This document shows, piece after piece, positions 1 to 7,058 of a stretch of 11,642 bases of DNA. This DNA is from SZUA-287 sp036397975. GTDB lineage: Bacteria > Bacteroidota > Ignavibacteria > UBA10030 > UBA6906. The notes beneath the pieces are model-generated. The model was not told the DNA's origin. It searched no databases and saw only the letters and a list, made by a program, of their open reading frames with translations. The position numbers and the translations under genes were made by a program. Positions within the stretch are counted from its first letter, which is position 1. Every line of letters begins with the position of its first letter. The stretch is from the NCBI GenBank assembly GCA_036397975.1, contig DASWHW010000012.1, forward strand, positions 1-11,642, read 5' to 3'.

Positions 1-1
1 G

Positions 2-1081
2 CTCTCCCTTGCCGTATTGGAAGTCGTGCTTTCTCTCTTCGTTGTCGATTACTTCACCCCGCCTGACCCGCGCAATCCCGACGTTCGCGCAAAAGCGGAC
101 GCATACAAGAACGTCTCCTGGGGTAATGACTACTTTAAGGAATTCAATGAGAGCTTCGACGCACGATGGGAGCCGTACGTCTACTGGCATCGGAAACCGT
201 ACAAGGGCAAGTACATCACAATAGACTCGACCTGCAGGCGATTTACGCCGAATCCGGAAATCGGATCTGAACATGTACCGCGGATATTCATGTTTGGCGG
301 TTCGACCATGTGGGGTACCGGAGCGCGAGACTCGTTCACCATTCCCGCAATCCTCGCGGCAGAGCTTGGAAGAAGAGGAACGACAGTTGAGGTAGTCAAT
401 TTTGGTGAGTCGGGTTTTGTCACTACACAGGAAGTCATTGTCCTTCTTCGGGAACTGCAAAAGGGAAATATTCCCGACGCTGTGGTGTTTTACGATGGCA
501 TAAACGATGCCTACTCCGCATACCAGCAAGGCATTCCCGGACTGGCACAGAATGAAGCCAACCGTGTGCAGGAATTCAATATGCTGAAGCGGCTGCCGGA
601 ACTGAGAGGAATGGTCTTGAAAGATGCAGTCAGCAACCTTGCGAGTGTCCGCGTTGCGAAAAGCATCTTGGGCATCAAGGAGACGGAAAGCGAACCTGAC
701 TTTGATGCACACGTGGCCGAGCAATCTGTCGATCTCTACTTGAAGAACATAGGTTTGGTGAAGGCGCTCGCCGCGTCGTACAAGTTCAAATTTCAATTTT
801 ACTGGCAACCGACGATCTTTGGCAAGAACAAACTGAGTGAATACGAGCAATCCGAGTACGACAGTCAGAAGCATCTGGAAAGAGTGTATATGGAAACCTA
901 CCGGATGGTGCATGACAAATCCACTTCTGTCCGCACCGATAAGTCTTTTCACAATCTCAGTGACATCTTTCTCCACGAAGAGGAACCTGTCTACATTGAT
1001 TGGATGCATTTGAGTGAACGGGGGAACGCCGTGATCGCCATGGCAATGGCGGAAGAAACAGCATCTCTTCTTGAACAGTAA
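2..1081 (+). CDS. SGNH/GDSL-family hydrolase, membrane-anchored (5' end outside the window)
   Basis: This is probably an esterase or acyl-transfer enzyme of the SGNH/GDSL superfamily acting outside the cytoplasmic membrane. The frame is open to the left edge, where the first codons read LSLAVLEVVLSLFVV, the tail of a hydrophobic anchor. The true start therefore lies upstream, and the TTG at 17 is unlikely to be it. Numbering from that TTG, block I is FGGSTMWGTG with the nucleophile at about Ser96. Block II is the Gly of FGESGF near 130. Block III is DGIND with Asn163, and block V is DWMH with Asp328 and His331, so the whole catalytic set is present. Between anchor and block I lies a WEPYVYWHRKPYKGKY stretch that I recall from SGNH proteins near surface-polysaccharide genes; this is memory, not a search. 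The stop is TAA at 1079-1081. The next gene starts 51 bp on in the same direction, so co-transcription is possible. The substrate is unknown. Confidence 0.85.
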   Translation, partial: LSLAVLEVVLSLFVVDYFTPPDPRNPDVRAKADAYKNVSWGNDYFKEFNESFDARWEPYVYWHRKPYKGKYITIDSTCRRFTPNPEIGSEHVPRIFMFGGSTMWGTGARDSFTIPAILAAELGRRGTTVEVVNFGESGFVTTQEVIVLLRELQKGNIPDAVVFYDGINDAYSAYQQGIPGLAQNEANRVQEFNMLKRLPELRGMVLKDAVSNLASVRVAKSILGIKETESEPDFDAHVAEQSVDLYLKNIGLVKALAASYKFKFQFYWQPTIFGKNKLSEYEQSEYDSQKHLERVYMETYRMVHDKSTSVRTDKSFHNLSDIFLHEEEPVYIDWMHLSERGNAVIAMAMAEETASLLEQ

Positions 1082-1132
1082 TATCAATATAGCCAGAGAA
1101 ATTTAACGTCCAAAATGCGCCCATTGTAAACT

Positions 1133-2506
1133 ATGATACCCTGCCTGGTTTTGTTGTTTATGAGCATCTTCTCTCCATCCCCCACACTTCCTGTCCCGAA
1201 TGTTTTTTCACCTTATGCCATACCCTCACCATCCGAGATCAACCAGTTTCTCTCTTTTTTCACTGCCTCTACGTCGAAACATGAAACACTGCAAGCCATT
1301 GAGAGCGATTGGAAGCCGGAGTACGAAGTGTTGTTAATTGAAGTCGCATACCTGCTTCGGGACCCGGTTACCTCTGAGATCATTCGCACACTTGAGAAAA
1401 AAACCGACCAGAACTTCGGGTACGATTTCAACTCCTGGTATGAATGGCTTTGGAACAAAGAACAAGCGGTTCTTCCCGACTACGACAACTTTAAGGCACA
1501 GCTCTACCGTCCGATCGATCCCCGGTTCACAAAATATTTTCTCGACAGGAAAAACACCAGCACTATCCGGCTGGATGAGATACGATGGGGCGGCGTGAAG
1601 CAAGACGGCATCCCCCCTCTTCGCTCGCCCCATATGCTTGAAGCGAATGACGCCGGCTACCTTGATGATGACGACATCGTCTTTGGCATAGAGATCAATG
1701 GGGACGTGCGGGCCTATCCCAAACGGATCCTTGCCTGGCACGAAATGTTTGTGGATACTGTAGGTGGAATTCCGGTTGCCGGCGTTTATTGTACTCTTTG
1801 CGGGACCGTTATTCTCTACAGGACACGACATAACGGTATCGATCACCAATTGGGTACCAGCGGCTTCTTGTATCGATCCAACAAACTGATGTATGACCAG
1901 GCAACTCAGTCCCTGTGGAGTACGATGGAGGGAAAACCGGTGCTGGGGCCTCTGGCAGGGAAAGGAATTGAACTGGAGTACTACAGTGTCGTTACCACCA
2001 CGTGGGGTGAGTGGAAAAGACGTCACCCTGAAACGAGAGTGTTGGACATCCAAACCGGCTTTGCCCGGGATTATGATGAGGGTGCAGCCTATCGCGATTA
2101 TTTTTCCACCGATGATTTGATGTTCAACACCCCCTTCAAGAATGAATCCCTGCGAAACAAAGATGAGATAGTGGCACTCCGGCATCCCGATTATCCCAAC
2201 GACCAATTGGCAATTGCGGCTGAGTTCCTGGAAGACAATCCCGTTTACACGAATAGAATCGGGGATTTAGATTTGGTAGTGTTGACCGATCAATCCGGCG
2301 CCAACCGGGTGTACCGCACGGACGGCGTTAGGTTCAGGACATACGATCAACAAGACGAAGCGATCGATTCCACTGGAACGACATGGAGAGTAACAGAAAG
2401 GAATTTAGTCGCTGCGGATGGCCGCGCATTGGATCGACTTTCCTCCTTCCGCGCCTTCTGGTTCGGCTGGTATGCGGCGTTCCCCCGGACGCGGCTAGTG
2501 AAGTAG
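1133..2506 (+). CDS. DUF3179 domain-containing protein
   Basis: The biochemical role of this family is unknown. The family signature covers about residues 150-450 of 457: DGIPPL near 158, a GIEINGDVRAYPKRIL stretch ending at 200, WHE around His203, the VYCTLCGT motif with Cys220 and Cys223, GTSGFLYRSNKLMYD near 241-255, QSLWS near 259, and TTWGEWKRRHPETRVL around 289-304. The Cys-x-x-Cys and conserved His and Asp suggest metal or redox chemistry, but that is inference. The N-terminus is hydrophobic (MIPCLVLLFMSIF) and could be a short signal peptide, although it lacks the usual basic residues. Residues 30-150 form an extra N-terminal region rich in Trp, Tyr and acidic residues. The ATG at 1133 follows an in-frame TAA at 1127-1129 and has no clear Shine-Dalgarno; the ATG at 1160 is an alternative. 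The gene lies 51 bp after the SGNH gene. Confidence 0.88.
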   Translation: MIPCLVLLFMSIFSPSPTLPVPNVFSPYAIPSPSEINQFLSFFTASTSKHETLQAIESDWKPEYEVLLIEVAYLLRDPVTSEIIRTLEKKTDQNFGYDFNSWYEWLWNKEQAVLPDYDNFKAQLYRPIDPRFTKYFLDRKNTSTIRLDEIRWGGVKQDGIPPLRSPHMLEANDAGYLDDDDIVFGIEINGDVRAYPKRILAWHEMFVDTVGGIPVAGVYCTLCGTVILYRTRHNGIDHQLGTSGFLYRSNKLMYDQATQSLWSTMEGKPVLGPLAGKGIELEYYSVVTTTWGEWKRRHPETRVLDIQTGFARDYDEGAAYRDYFSTDDLMFNTPFKNESLRNKDEIVALRHPDYPNDQLAIAAEFLEDNPVYTNRIGDLDLVVLTDQSGANRVYRTDGVRFRTYDQQDEAIDSTGTTWRVTERNLVAADGRALDRLSSFRAFWFGWYAAFPRTRLVK

Positions 2507-2753
2507 AAATAACCATGCCCACGTCTACAGGCATCACCTTGTTCCCATATTGCTCTTTCACTCCTCTCGGTGTATATTTTCACGTGCAGCAAGAGAATTA
2601 AACAATATACAATCCGGCATGCAGCAAGAAGGTGTAACCGGGCTAGCCAGCGAGAGATTGGTTTATCTAGTCTTTCTCAAAGAACTCATCGAAACGAGAC
2701 ACTAAAGTCAGTCATCCTGTTTCTGCCAAGCGCTCCAAGAAACAACAATTGTT
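2507..2753. other. Intergenic region with a short direct repeat
   Basis: This is a 247-bp gap between two plus-strand genes with no convincing coding frame. The decamer TGCAGCAAGA occurs twice, at 2585-2594 and 2620-2629, 35 bp apart. It could be a pair of regulator sites or chance. No hairpin with a T-run and no good sigma-70 or Bacteroidota-type promoter stood out, though a promoter for the downstream hydroxylase is expected here because of the gap length. Confidence 0.4.
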
Positions 2754-3617
2754 ATGGAAACCTTTCTCATAAGCCTACAGAAAACGCAGACGATAACCCT
2801 GGTTGCCGTACTGGTTGTTTTGTTTCTGTGGGAAAGTATCCGGCCTTTCTACGAATTCTTTCGCGGCTCATTTCCCGAGCGCGGTCGCCACGCAATACGC
2901 AATTTGGTGCTCGGAGGCTTAAACACCGCCCTCATTTCGCTCGTGTTTATTGCCCTCTGGGCATGGACATCTGCGTGGGCTGACGAAAACGGCGTCGGGG
3001 TAATGCACTGGCTCAAGGACTCATTCGCAATACCGATCTGGGGTCATGCTGTCGGCGCTATCATGCTCTTGGACGCATGGACATATCTCTGGCACCGCAT
3101 CAATCACGTCCTCCCATTTTTCTGGCGCTTCCACCGGGTTCACCACTCCGATAAGCATATGGACGTCACTACTGCGGGTCGCTTCCACGTCGGCGAGATC
3201 TTATTCTCATCGCTCCTCAGAATTCCATTAATCATCATCCTTGGAATCCACTTGTGGGAGCTCGTCCTGTATGAGACGATGATGTTTACGGTCGTCCAGT
3301 TTCATCATGCGAACATCGGCTTGCCGGAAAAGCTTGATCGCGCTCTGCGGGCGGTGATCGTGACTCCGGCCATGCACAAAATCCACCATTCCCGCTGGCG
3401 ACCCGAAACGGATTCCAACTACAGCGCTCTCTTCTCATTCTGGGATAGAATCGGACGGTCATTTCGGCTCAGCCCGGATCTCCAAAGCCTGCGTCTTGGT
3501 CTCGATGATTTCGACAGGGATGACCACCAGACGGTGAGGGGCATGCTGAAGACTCCAATCGTGAGCGGAGTCAGGGAGCCGCCAGAAAAACAAATGAACA
3601 CAACCAACGGTAATTGA
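2754..3617 (+). CDS. Sterol desaturase / fatty acid hydroxylase family protein
   Basis: This is a membrane di-iron oxygenase that probably hydroxylates or desaturates a lipid (fatty acyl chain, sterol or carotenoid-like) using O2. The eight-histidine signature is visible in 287 aa: H-x3-H at His114-His118 (WHRINH), H-x2-HH at His127-His131 (FHRVHHSD), and H-x2-HH at His208-His212 (MHKIHHS). An extra HH pair sits at 184-185. The family's TDSNY motif is at 219-223, followed by FSFWDRIG. Hydrophobic segments lie around 12-27, 50-71, 94-112 and 155-173, with the His clusters on the cytoplasmic face in known members. The polar C-terminal 50 residues are not conserved-looking. The ATG at 2754 has only a weak purine stretch (AAGAAA) upstream; this start fits the usual N-terminal membrane segment. 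The gene shares orientation with the SGNH and DUF3179 genes, but the 247-bp gap argues for its own promoter. The exact substrate is not readable. Confidence 0.9.
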   Translation: METFLISLQKTQTITLVAVLVVLFLWESIRPFYEFFRGSFPERGRHAIRNLVLGGLNTALISLVFIALWAWTSAWADENGVGVMHWLKDSFAIPIWGHAVGAIMLLDAWTYLWHRINHVLPFFWRFHRVHHSDKHMDVTTAGRFHVGEILFSSLLRIPLIIILGIHLWELVLYETMMFTVVQFHHANIGLPEKLDRALRAVIVTPAMHKIHHSRWRPETDSNYSALFSFWDRIGRSFRLSPDLQSLRLGLDDFDRDDHQTVRGMLKTPIVSGVREPPEKQMNTTNGN

Positions 3618-3715
3618 ACTAAACCTTGGAAACCCTGTCATGAAAAGGCTTAATCCCTACCTCAGGCAGCAGAAGCAGTGACCAGGTATTACATTGCAAT
3701 TGTTTTCTTGGTGAT

Positions 3716-3746
3716 GTGTTAGATGCTAGCGGAGAATTTCTAACAC
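3716..3746. repeat. Perfect 8-bp inverted repeat (hairpin) in convergent intergenic region
   Basis: GTGTTAGA at 3716-3723 pairs exactly with TCTAACAC at 3739-3746 around a 15-nt loop that contains the palindrome GCTAGC. No T-run follows on either strand, so it is not a standard intrinsic terminator. It could be an operator, a structured 3' end or chance. Confidence 0.4.
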
Positions 3747-3765
3747 CTGCATACTACGGCTTTGG

Positions 3766-3803
3766 GGTGTTCATGTTACTTAATACGAACATCACGGCTT
3801 TTT
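3766..3803 (+). terminator. Possible weak terminator after the hydroxylase gene
   Basis: GGTGTTC at 3766-3772 can pair with GAACATC at 3787-3793 (7 bp, one G-U wobble, 14-nt loop). A run of five T follows at 3799-3803, five bases beyond the stem. The stem is AT-rich and the loop is long, so support is weak. Its position between two convergent genes is where a terminator is expected. The rest of 3618-3802 shows nothing coding. Confidence 0.3.
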
Positions 3804-4585
3804 CAATCCTTCCGTGCCACAAATAACCAGGGCTCCATGTTGTCCCAAACATGTGCAAGTGAAGTCGCGATCTTTCTGTCGCGGTAGAGCTGCAGAAAGA
3901 TCCCCGGCTTCCTCAAGCCACGTGTTAGTTTTTCCCACCTGCTCAGGTCTTCGAGTCGGTAATCGCTTTCCGGAATATTCTCGAAACTCAGCCTCTCTGC
4001 AGAAACGCAAGTAAACCCTGACTCGGCGAAAGCCTTCTGCCACTCCCCTCCTGTGCCGGGATCATCTGAGGCGAATGGAAAGCCGTACAGTGACTGGCCG
4101 ATAGAGTTGAATTTTTTTCGATCGTCAATCGTAACGCTCTCGCTCCAGATGCGGTCGTTAATCAAGACCGTCCCGTTCTTCTTGAGGACTCGGTTCGCTT
4201 CCTTCATGACCTTACGTGGATCGATGAGAGCGACAACAGACTCGGCATAAACAACATCGACAGACTCATTTTGGAAAGGGAGACTGGTATGTTTGAGGTC
4301 GCATTCATGAAGGGTCACACGATCTCCAAACTGTGCAAGAAGAGCACGGGCGCTCTTGAGCATTTTGGGTGAGGCATCCACACCGACAAATGAGCAGGGG
4401 ACTTTTCCGAGCAGCATCTTCGCCGTATGACCAAGGCCGCAGCCGATTTCCAGTACTCTTGACCTCTCATCCATTCCCGGCATCATTACCAAAAGCCTCT
4501 CACTCGCCCATTTGCCTCCCGGGTGGAGGAACCGGCGACTCAGGTCAGCTTGAGAATTGTAATATTTGACGTGGCGAGGAAGCAT
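3803..4585 (-). CDS. Class I SAM-dependent methyltransferase
   Basis: This protein transfers a methyl group from S-adenosylmethionine to an unknown, probably small-molecule, acceptor in the cytoplasm. From the ATG at 4585 it is 260 aa. Motif I is VLEIGCGLGHT at about 44-54, which binds SAM. The acidic motif-II position is VGVDAS at 67-72. CDLKHTSLPF near 95-104 matches the region contacting the adenine. DVVYAESVVALID at 110-122 and the RVLKKNGTVLIND strand at 132-144 complete the Rossmann fold as in Methyltransf_11/25 domains. The remaining ~110 residues are a variable, substrate-side region ending WLFVARKD. The frame is open further upstream to a TTG at 4642, which would add 19 Phe-rich residues; I prefer the ATG because MLPRHVKYYN is a normal start for the family and the extension is low-complexity. 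No Shine-Dalgarno is seen for either start. The gene is convergent with the hydroxylase and co-oriented with the propeller operon, but a terminator separates it from that operon. Confidence 0.85.
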   Translation of the reverse strand: MLPRHVKYYNSQADLSRRFLHPGGKWASERLLVMMPGMDERSRVLEIGCGLGHTAKMLLGKVPCSFVGVDASPKMLKSARALLAQFGDRVTLHECDLKHTSLPFQNESVDVVYAESVVALIDPRKVMKEANRVLKKNGTVLINDRIWSESVTIDDRKKFNSIGQSLYGFPFASDDPGTGGEWQKAFAESGFTCVSAERLSFENIPESDYRLEDLSRWEKLTRGLRKPGIFLQLYRDRKIATSLAHVWDNMEPWLFVARKD

Positions 4586-4931
4586 TAGAAAAGCTGAGAC
4601 AAAGAAAGAAAAAAAGCGGTGGAAGGAAACCGGGGGTCCCAACCTATGGTTTTATCGTTCAAACTCATCCCAAGCTGCTCCACGAGTCCTGAAGCGGCAG
4701 GGAGGCACCGGCCCCTTCTCTTTGGAACAGAGGGACAACTCACCGTCCTTCTCTTAAGTTAAGATAGGGCTACAGGGCGAGTTCGCGATCTGATTCTCGC
4801 ACCTTGGCGACCTTCCGTATGATGCTGAAAACAAGAAAGCACGCCTTAGCATGACGTGCTTTCCAAAAATTCGTGCACCAAAATGACGGAGATGATCTCG
4901 CCTAACGTCCTTCTACGATTCCGAAGATGCG
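4586..4931. other. Gene-free stretch between methyltransferase and propeller operon
   Basis: About 345 bp hold no convincing gene. On the minus strand, the part next to the methyltransferase is pyrimidine-rich, with a run of seven T (4609-4615 on the plus strand as A) and more T-rich sequence down to the ATG. The only clear signal is the hairpin terminator at 4825-4863. I could not pick out a convincing promoter for the methyltransferase. Confidence 0.5.
4825..4863 (-). terminator. Intrinsic terminator of the two-gene propeller operon
   Basis: On the minus strand GAAAGCACG (4863-4855) pairs perfectly with CGTGCTTTC (4843-4835) across an 11-nt loop. The T-rich tract TTGTTTTC follows directly (4834-4827). 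It begins about 70 bp after the stop codon of the 699-aa gene, the right place and strand to end its transcript. On the plus strand no T-run follows, so it is one-directional. Confidence 0.7.
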
Positions 4932-7031
4932 TTACTTCAGAAGCGTGACCCTGTGCGTTCTGGTGAACCCCTCGCTCGACAATCGAGCAAAGTACACCCC
5001 ACTGGCAAGGCCATGCGCATCCCATCGAACTTCATGAAAGCCCGCAGGAAGTGGTTCGTTCACTAGCCGAATAACCAACTGCCCGTTCAGATCATAGATA
5101 GCAAGTTCCACATCTGCCCGCTCGGGGAGTGAGAATCTGAATGTCGTTGCCGGGTTGAATGGATTGGGATAGTTCTGCTCCAGCACAAACTGAGTTGGAG
5201 CAGAGTCATTCCCCGCCTGATCGTCGTGTACCGAAGTGGTGCCGTCGCCCAAACTCAGAATTGTCCCCGACGATCCCACGATAAACCCGTTGCCGGGGTC
5301 GACGAAGTAAGCGTGAGTGAGAGTACTGTATGCCGGTCTCAACTCACTGACCCAATCCACTCCTCCATTTGTTGTGTTCAGAATCGTACCGTTGGTACCC
5401 ACGACCGTACCGTGATTGGCGTCGGTGAAGAAGACGCCGAGAAGCCCAAACGATACACCGCTCAATTGGCCTGCCCAGTTGTTCCCTCCGTTCGTCGTCC
5501 GCAGAATCGTACCCGCGTCCCCGACCGCTGTTCCGGTGTTTTCGTCGATGAAGAACACATCCCAGAGTGTATTTGTTGTTCCGCTCGTTTTTGGGGTCCA
5601 ATTTGCGCCTCCGTTTGTCGTTTGGAGTATTGTCCCGCCTCCGCCCACTGCCGTACCGATGGTCGGACTGACGAAAAACACCCCCTGCAAGTCACTGGTG
5701 GTTCCACTTGTCTGACCTACCCAGCTCACACCGCCGTCAGTTGTCCTTCTGATTGTTCCCGCGCTACCAACAACCGTTCCAGTGCTTGCATCAGTCAGCG
5801 TAATGGCGTTGAGAGTGCTTGTTGAACCGCTTGTTTGGCCACTCCATGAAACACCGCCGTCAGTAGTCCTGAGTATTGTACCCCCGCCTCCTGCTGCATT
5901 GCCAATGCCGTCATCGGCAAAGGAAAGGCTGTAGAGTGTGTGCGCCGTAACGGTCGTCTGTTCCGTCCAGGTGCTACCGCGGTTGGTAGTTCTTAGCACA
6001 CGGCCTCCACCTCCGACAACAATTCCAGTATTATTATCGGTGAAGGAAATATCATTCAGGAAGCCCGTTGTAACGACATTCGACAGAGTTGTCCATGAGG
6101 AGCCACCGTTCGTGGTTCGCAAGATAGTACCCAGGGATCCAACCGCATTTCCGGTTCCCGGGTCAGCGAAGGAAATGCCATGAAGTGGGTTCGAAGTACC
6201 GCTCACCTGGGGTGCCCATGTTTCACCTCCGTTGGTTGTCCGCAGGATGAGGCCGTTGAGTCCAACGATAACACCGTTGCTGCTATCGATCATCAAGACG
6301 TTATTGAGCGTAGTGAGAGTCCCGCTAGTTACGGTTGTCCAAGTTGCGCCACCATCGGTTGAACGTCGGATTGTCCCTGCTTCTCCTATCACAATTCCGA
6401 TTGAACCGACGAGTGATGCGCCTCTCAGTCCACTGGTCGTTCCACTTGTTTGACCAGTCCAAATCTCACCTCCATTCGTTGTCCTACGGATCGTGCCGCT
6501 AAGTCCAACCGCAATACCTGTCATCGCATCGGCGAACGAAACACTCAAGAGGGAATTCGATGTTCCGCTTGTCTGAGGCGCCCATGAAGCACCCGCGTCA
6601 GTCGTCCGGAGGATTGCGGTACCTCCCACCGCAGTCCCATTGTTGGCATCAATGAAAAAGACTGACGTGAGATGGAAAGTCGTTCCGCTCGAAACGCTGT
6701 CCCACGTTTCCCCTCCATCCGTTGTCCGGAATACTGTGCCTGCTTCTCCCACCGCAACACCCGTGTTGACATCTGTAAATGAAACTCCATACAGGCTGTT
6801 TGTAGTCCCGGTTGGTCTTGGCGTCCACGTATTACCTCCATCGGTCGTCCGCAGTATCGTGCCGAGATCTCCGACTGCTGTTCCCGCGTTAACGTCGGTA
6901 AAGAAAACGCTACGGAGAATGTTCCCAGTGGGAATAGGGTTTTGCCAGTTCCAGTCTTGCTGGGAATGGGACATCGTCGACCACATTAATGCGGTGGCGA
7001 GACCTATCATGACAATCATGACGTTTTTCAT
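4932..7031 (-). CDS. Secreted YCF48-like repeat protein with T9SS-type C-terminal sorting domain
   Basis: This is an exported beta-propeller protein, probably surface-bound or released through type IX secretion; the binding partner is unknown. Residues 1-23 are a signal peptide (MKNVMIVMIGLATALMWSTM, cleavage probably before QQDW). From residue 50 to 581 run 13 complete units of 40-42 residues with the pattern GTAVG..GTILRTTDGG.TW..QTSGT...L..V.F.D.NT. A 14th unit is split: its second half precedes residue 50 and its first half is at 582-601. That matches the strand swap that closes propellers and suggests two seven-bladed rings. Residues 615-699 start LEQNYPNPFNPATT and end VTLLK, the Por-secretion-type sorting domain. 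I see no cysteine. The repeats resemble the photosystem II assembly factor YCF48/Ycf48-like and BNR families, but no photosynthetic role is implied. The start ATG lies 27 bp after the stop of the upstream gene; only a weak AGG precedes it, so translation may depend on the operon partner. Confidence 0.88.
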   Translation of the reverse strand: MKNVMIVMIGLATALMWSTMSHSQQDWNWQNPIPTGNILRSVFFTDVNAGTAVGDLGTILRTTDGGNTWTPRPTGTTNSLYGVSFTDVNTGVAVGEAGTVFRTTDGGETWDSVSSGTTFHLTSVFFIDANNGTAVGGTAILRTTDAGASWAPQTSGTSNSLLSVSFADAMTGIAVGLSGTIRRTTNGGEIWTGQTSGTTSGLRGASLVGSIGIVIGEAGTIRRSTDGGATWTTVTSGTLTTLNNVLMIDSSNGVIVGLNGLILRTTNGGETWAPQVSGTSNPLHGISFADPGTGNAVGSLGTILRTTNGGSSWTTLSNVVTTGFLNDISFTDNNTGIVVGGGGRVLRTTNRGSTWTEQTTVTAHTLYSLSFADDGIGNAAGGGGTILRTTDGGVSWSGQTSGSTSTLNAITLTDASTGTVVGSAGTIRRTTDGGVSWVGQTSGTTSDLQGVFFVSPTIGTAVGGGGTILQTTNGGANWTPKTSGTTNTLWDVFFIDENTGTAVGDAGTILRTTNGGNNWAGQLSGVSFGLLGVFFTDANHGTVVGTNGTILNTTNGGVDWVSELRPAYSTLTHAYFVDPGNGFIVGSSGTILSLGDGTTSVHDDQAGNDSAPTQFVLEQNYPNPFNPATTFRFSLPERADVELAIYDLNGQLVIRLVNEPLPAGFHEVRWDAHGLASGVYFARLSSEGFTRTHRVTLLK
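5289..6884 (-). repeat. Tandem array of 13 units of ~123 bp inside the 699-aa gene
   Basis: Each unit encodes about 41 residues (range 40-42) of the YCF48-like blade. Units are clearly related at protein level. At DNA level they share blocks around the TTDGG and GTIL codons, seen on the plus strand as recurring 'gttgtccg' and 'acctccgt/ccgcc' stretches, but they are not identical. The array is therefore old and diverged, not a recent expansion. Confidence 0.8.
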
Positions 7032-7058
7032 TGAAGCCTGACTTGTTTTAATGAACGA

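Noticed and set aside
1334..2206. A long minus-strand open frame (290 codons) opposite the DUF3179 gene
   Set aside because: It lies fully inside a gene with a clear family signature, and its translation has no recognisable domain. It is a shadow of codon usage on the other strand.
2570..2983. A plus-strand 137-codon frame overlapping the start of the hydroxylase gene
   Set aside because: It overlaps the hydroxylase in another frame by over 200 bp and has an Arg/Cys/Ser-rich translation typical of a shadow frame.
5226..5825. A plus-strand open frame of 199 codons with periodic composition inside the 699-aa gene
   Set aside because: The periodicity comes from the 123-bp repeat of the real gene on the opposite strand, and the translation has no family resemblance.
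5289..6884. A possible CRISPR-like or satellite array because of the regular ~123-bp period
   Set aside because: The period is a multiple of three, the units are diverged, and they encode a continuous conserved protein motif. There are no identical short repeats with unique spacers.
4932..7031. A photosystem II assembly role suggested by the YCF48-like repeats
   Set aside because: Repeats of this kind are common in secreted FCB-group proteins, and the signal peptide plus sorting domain point to export. Nothing photosynthetic is present.
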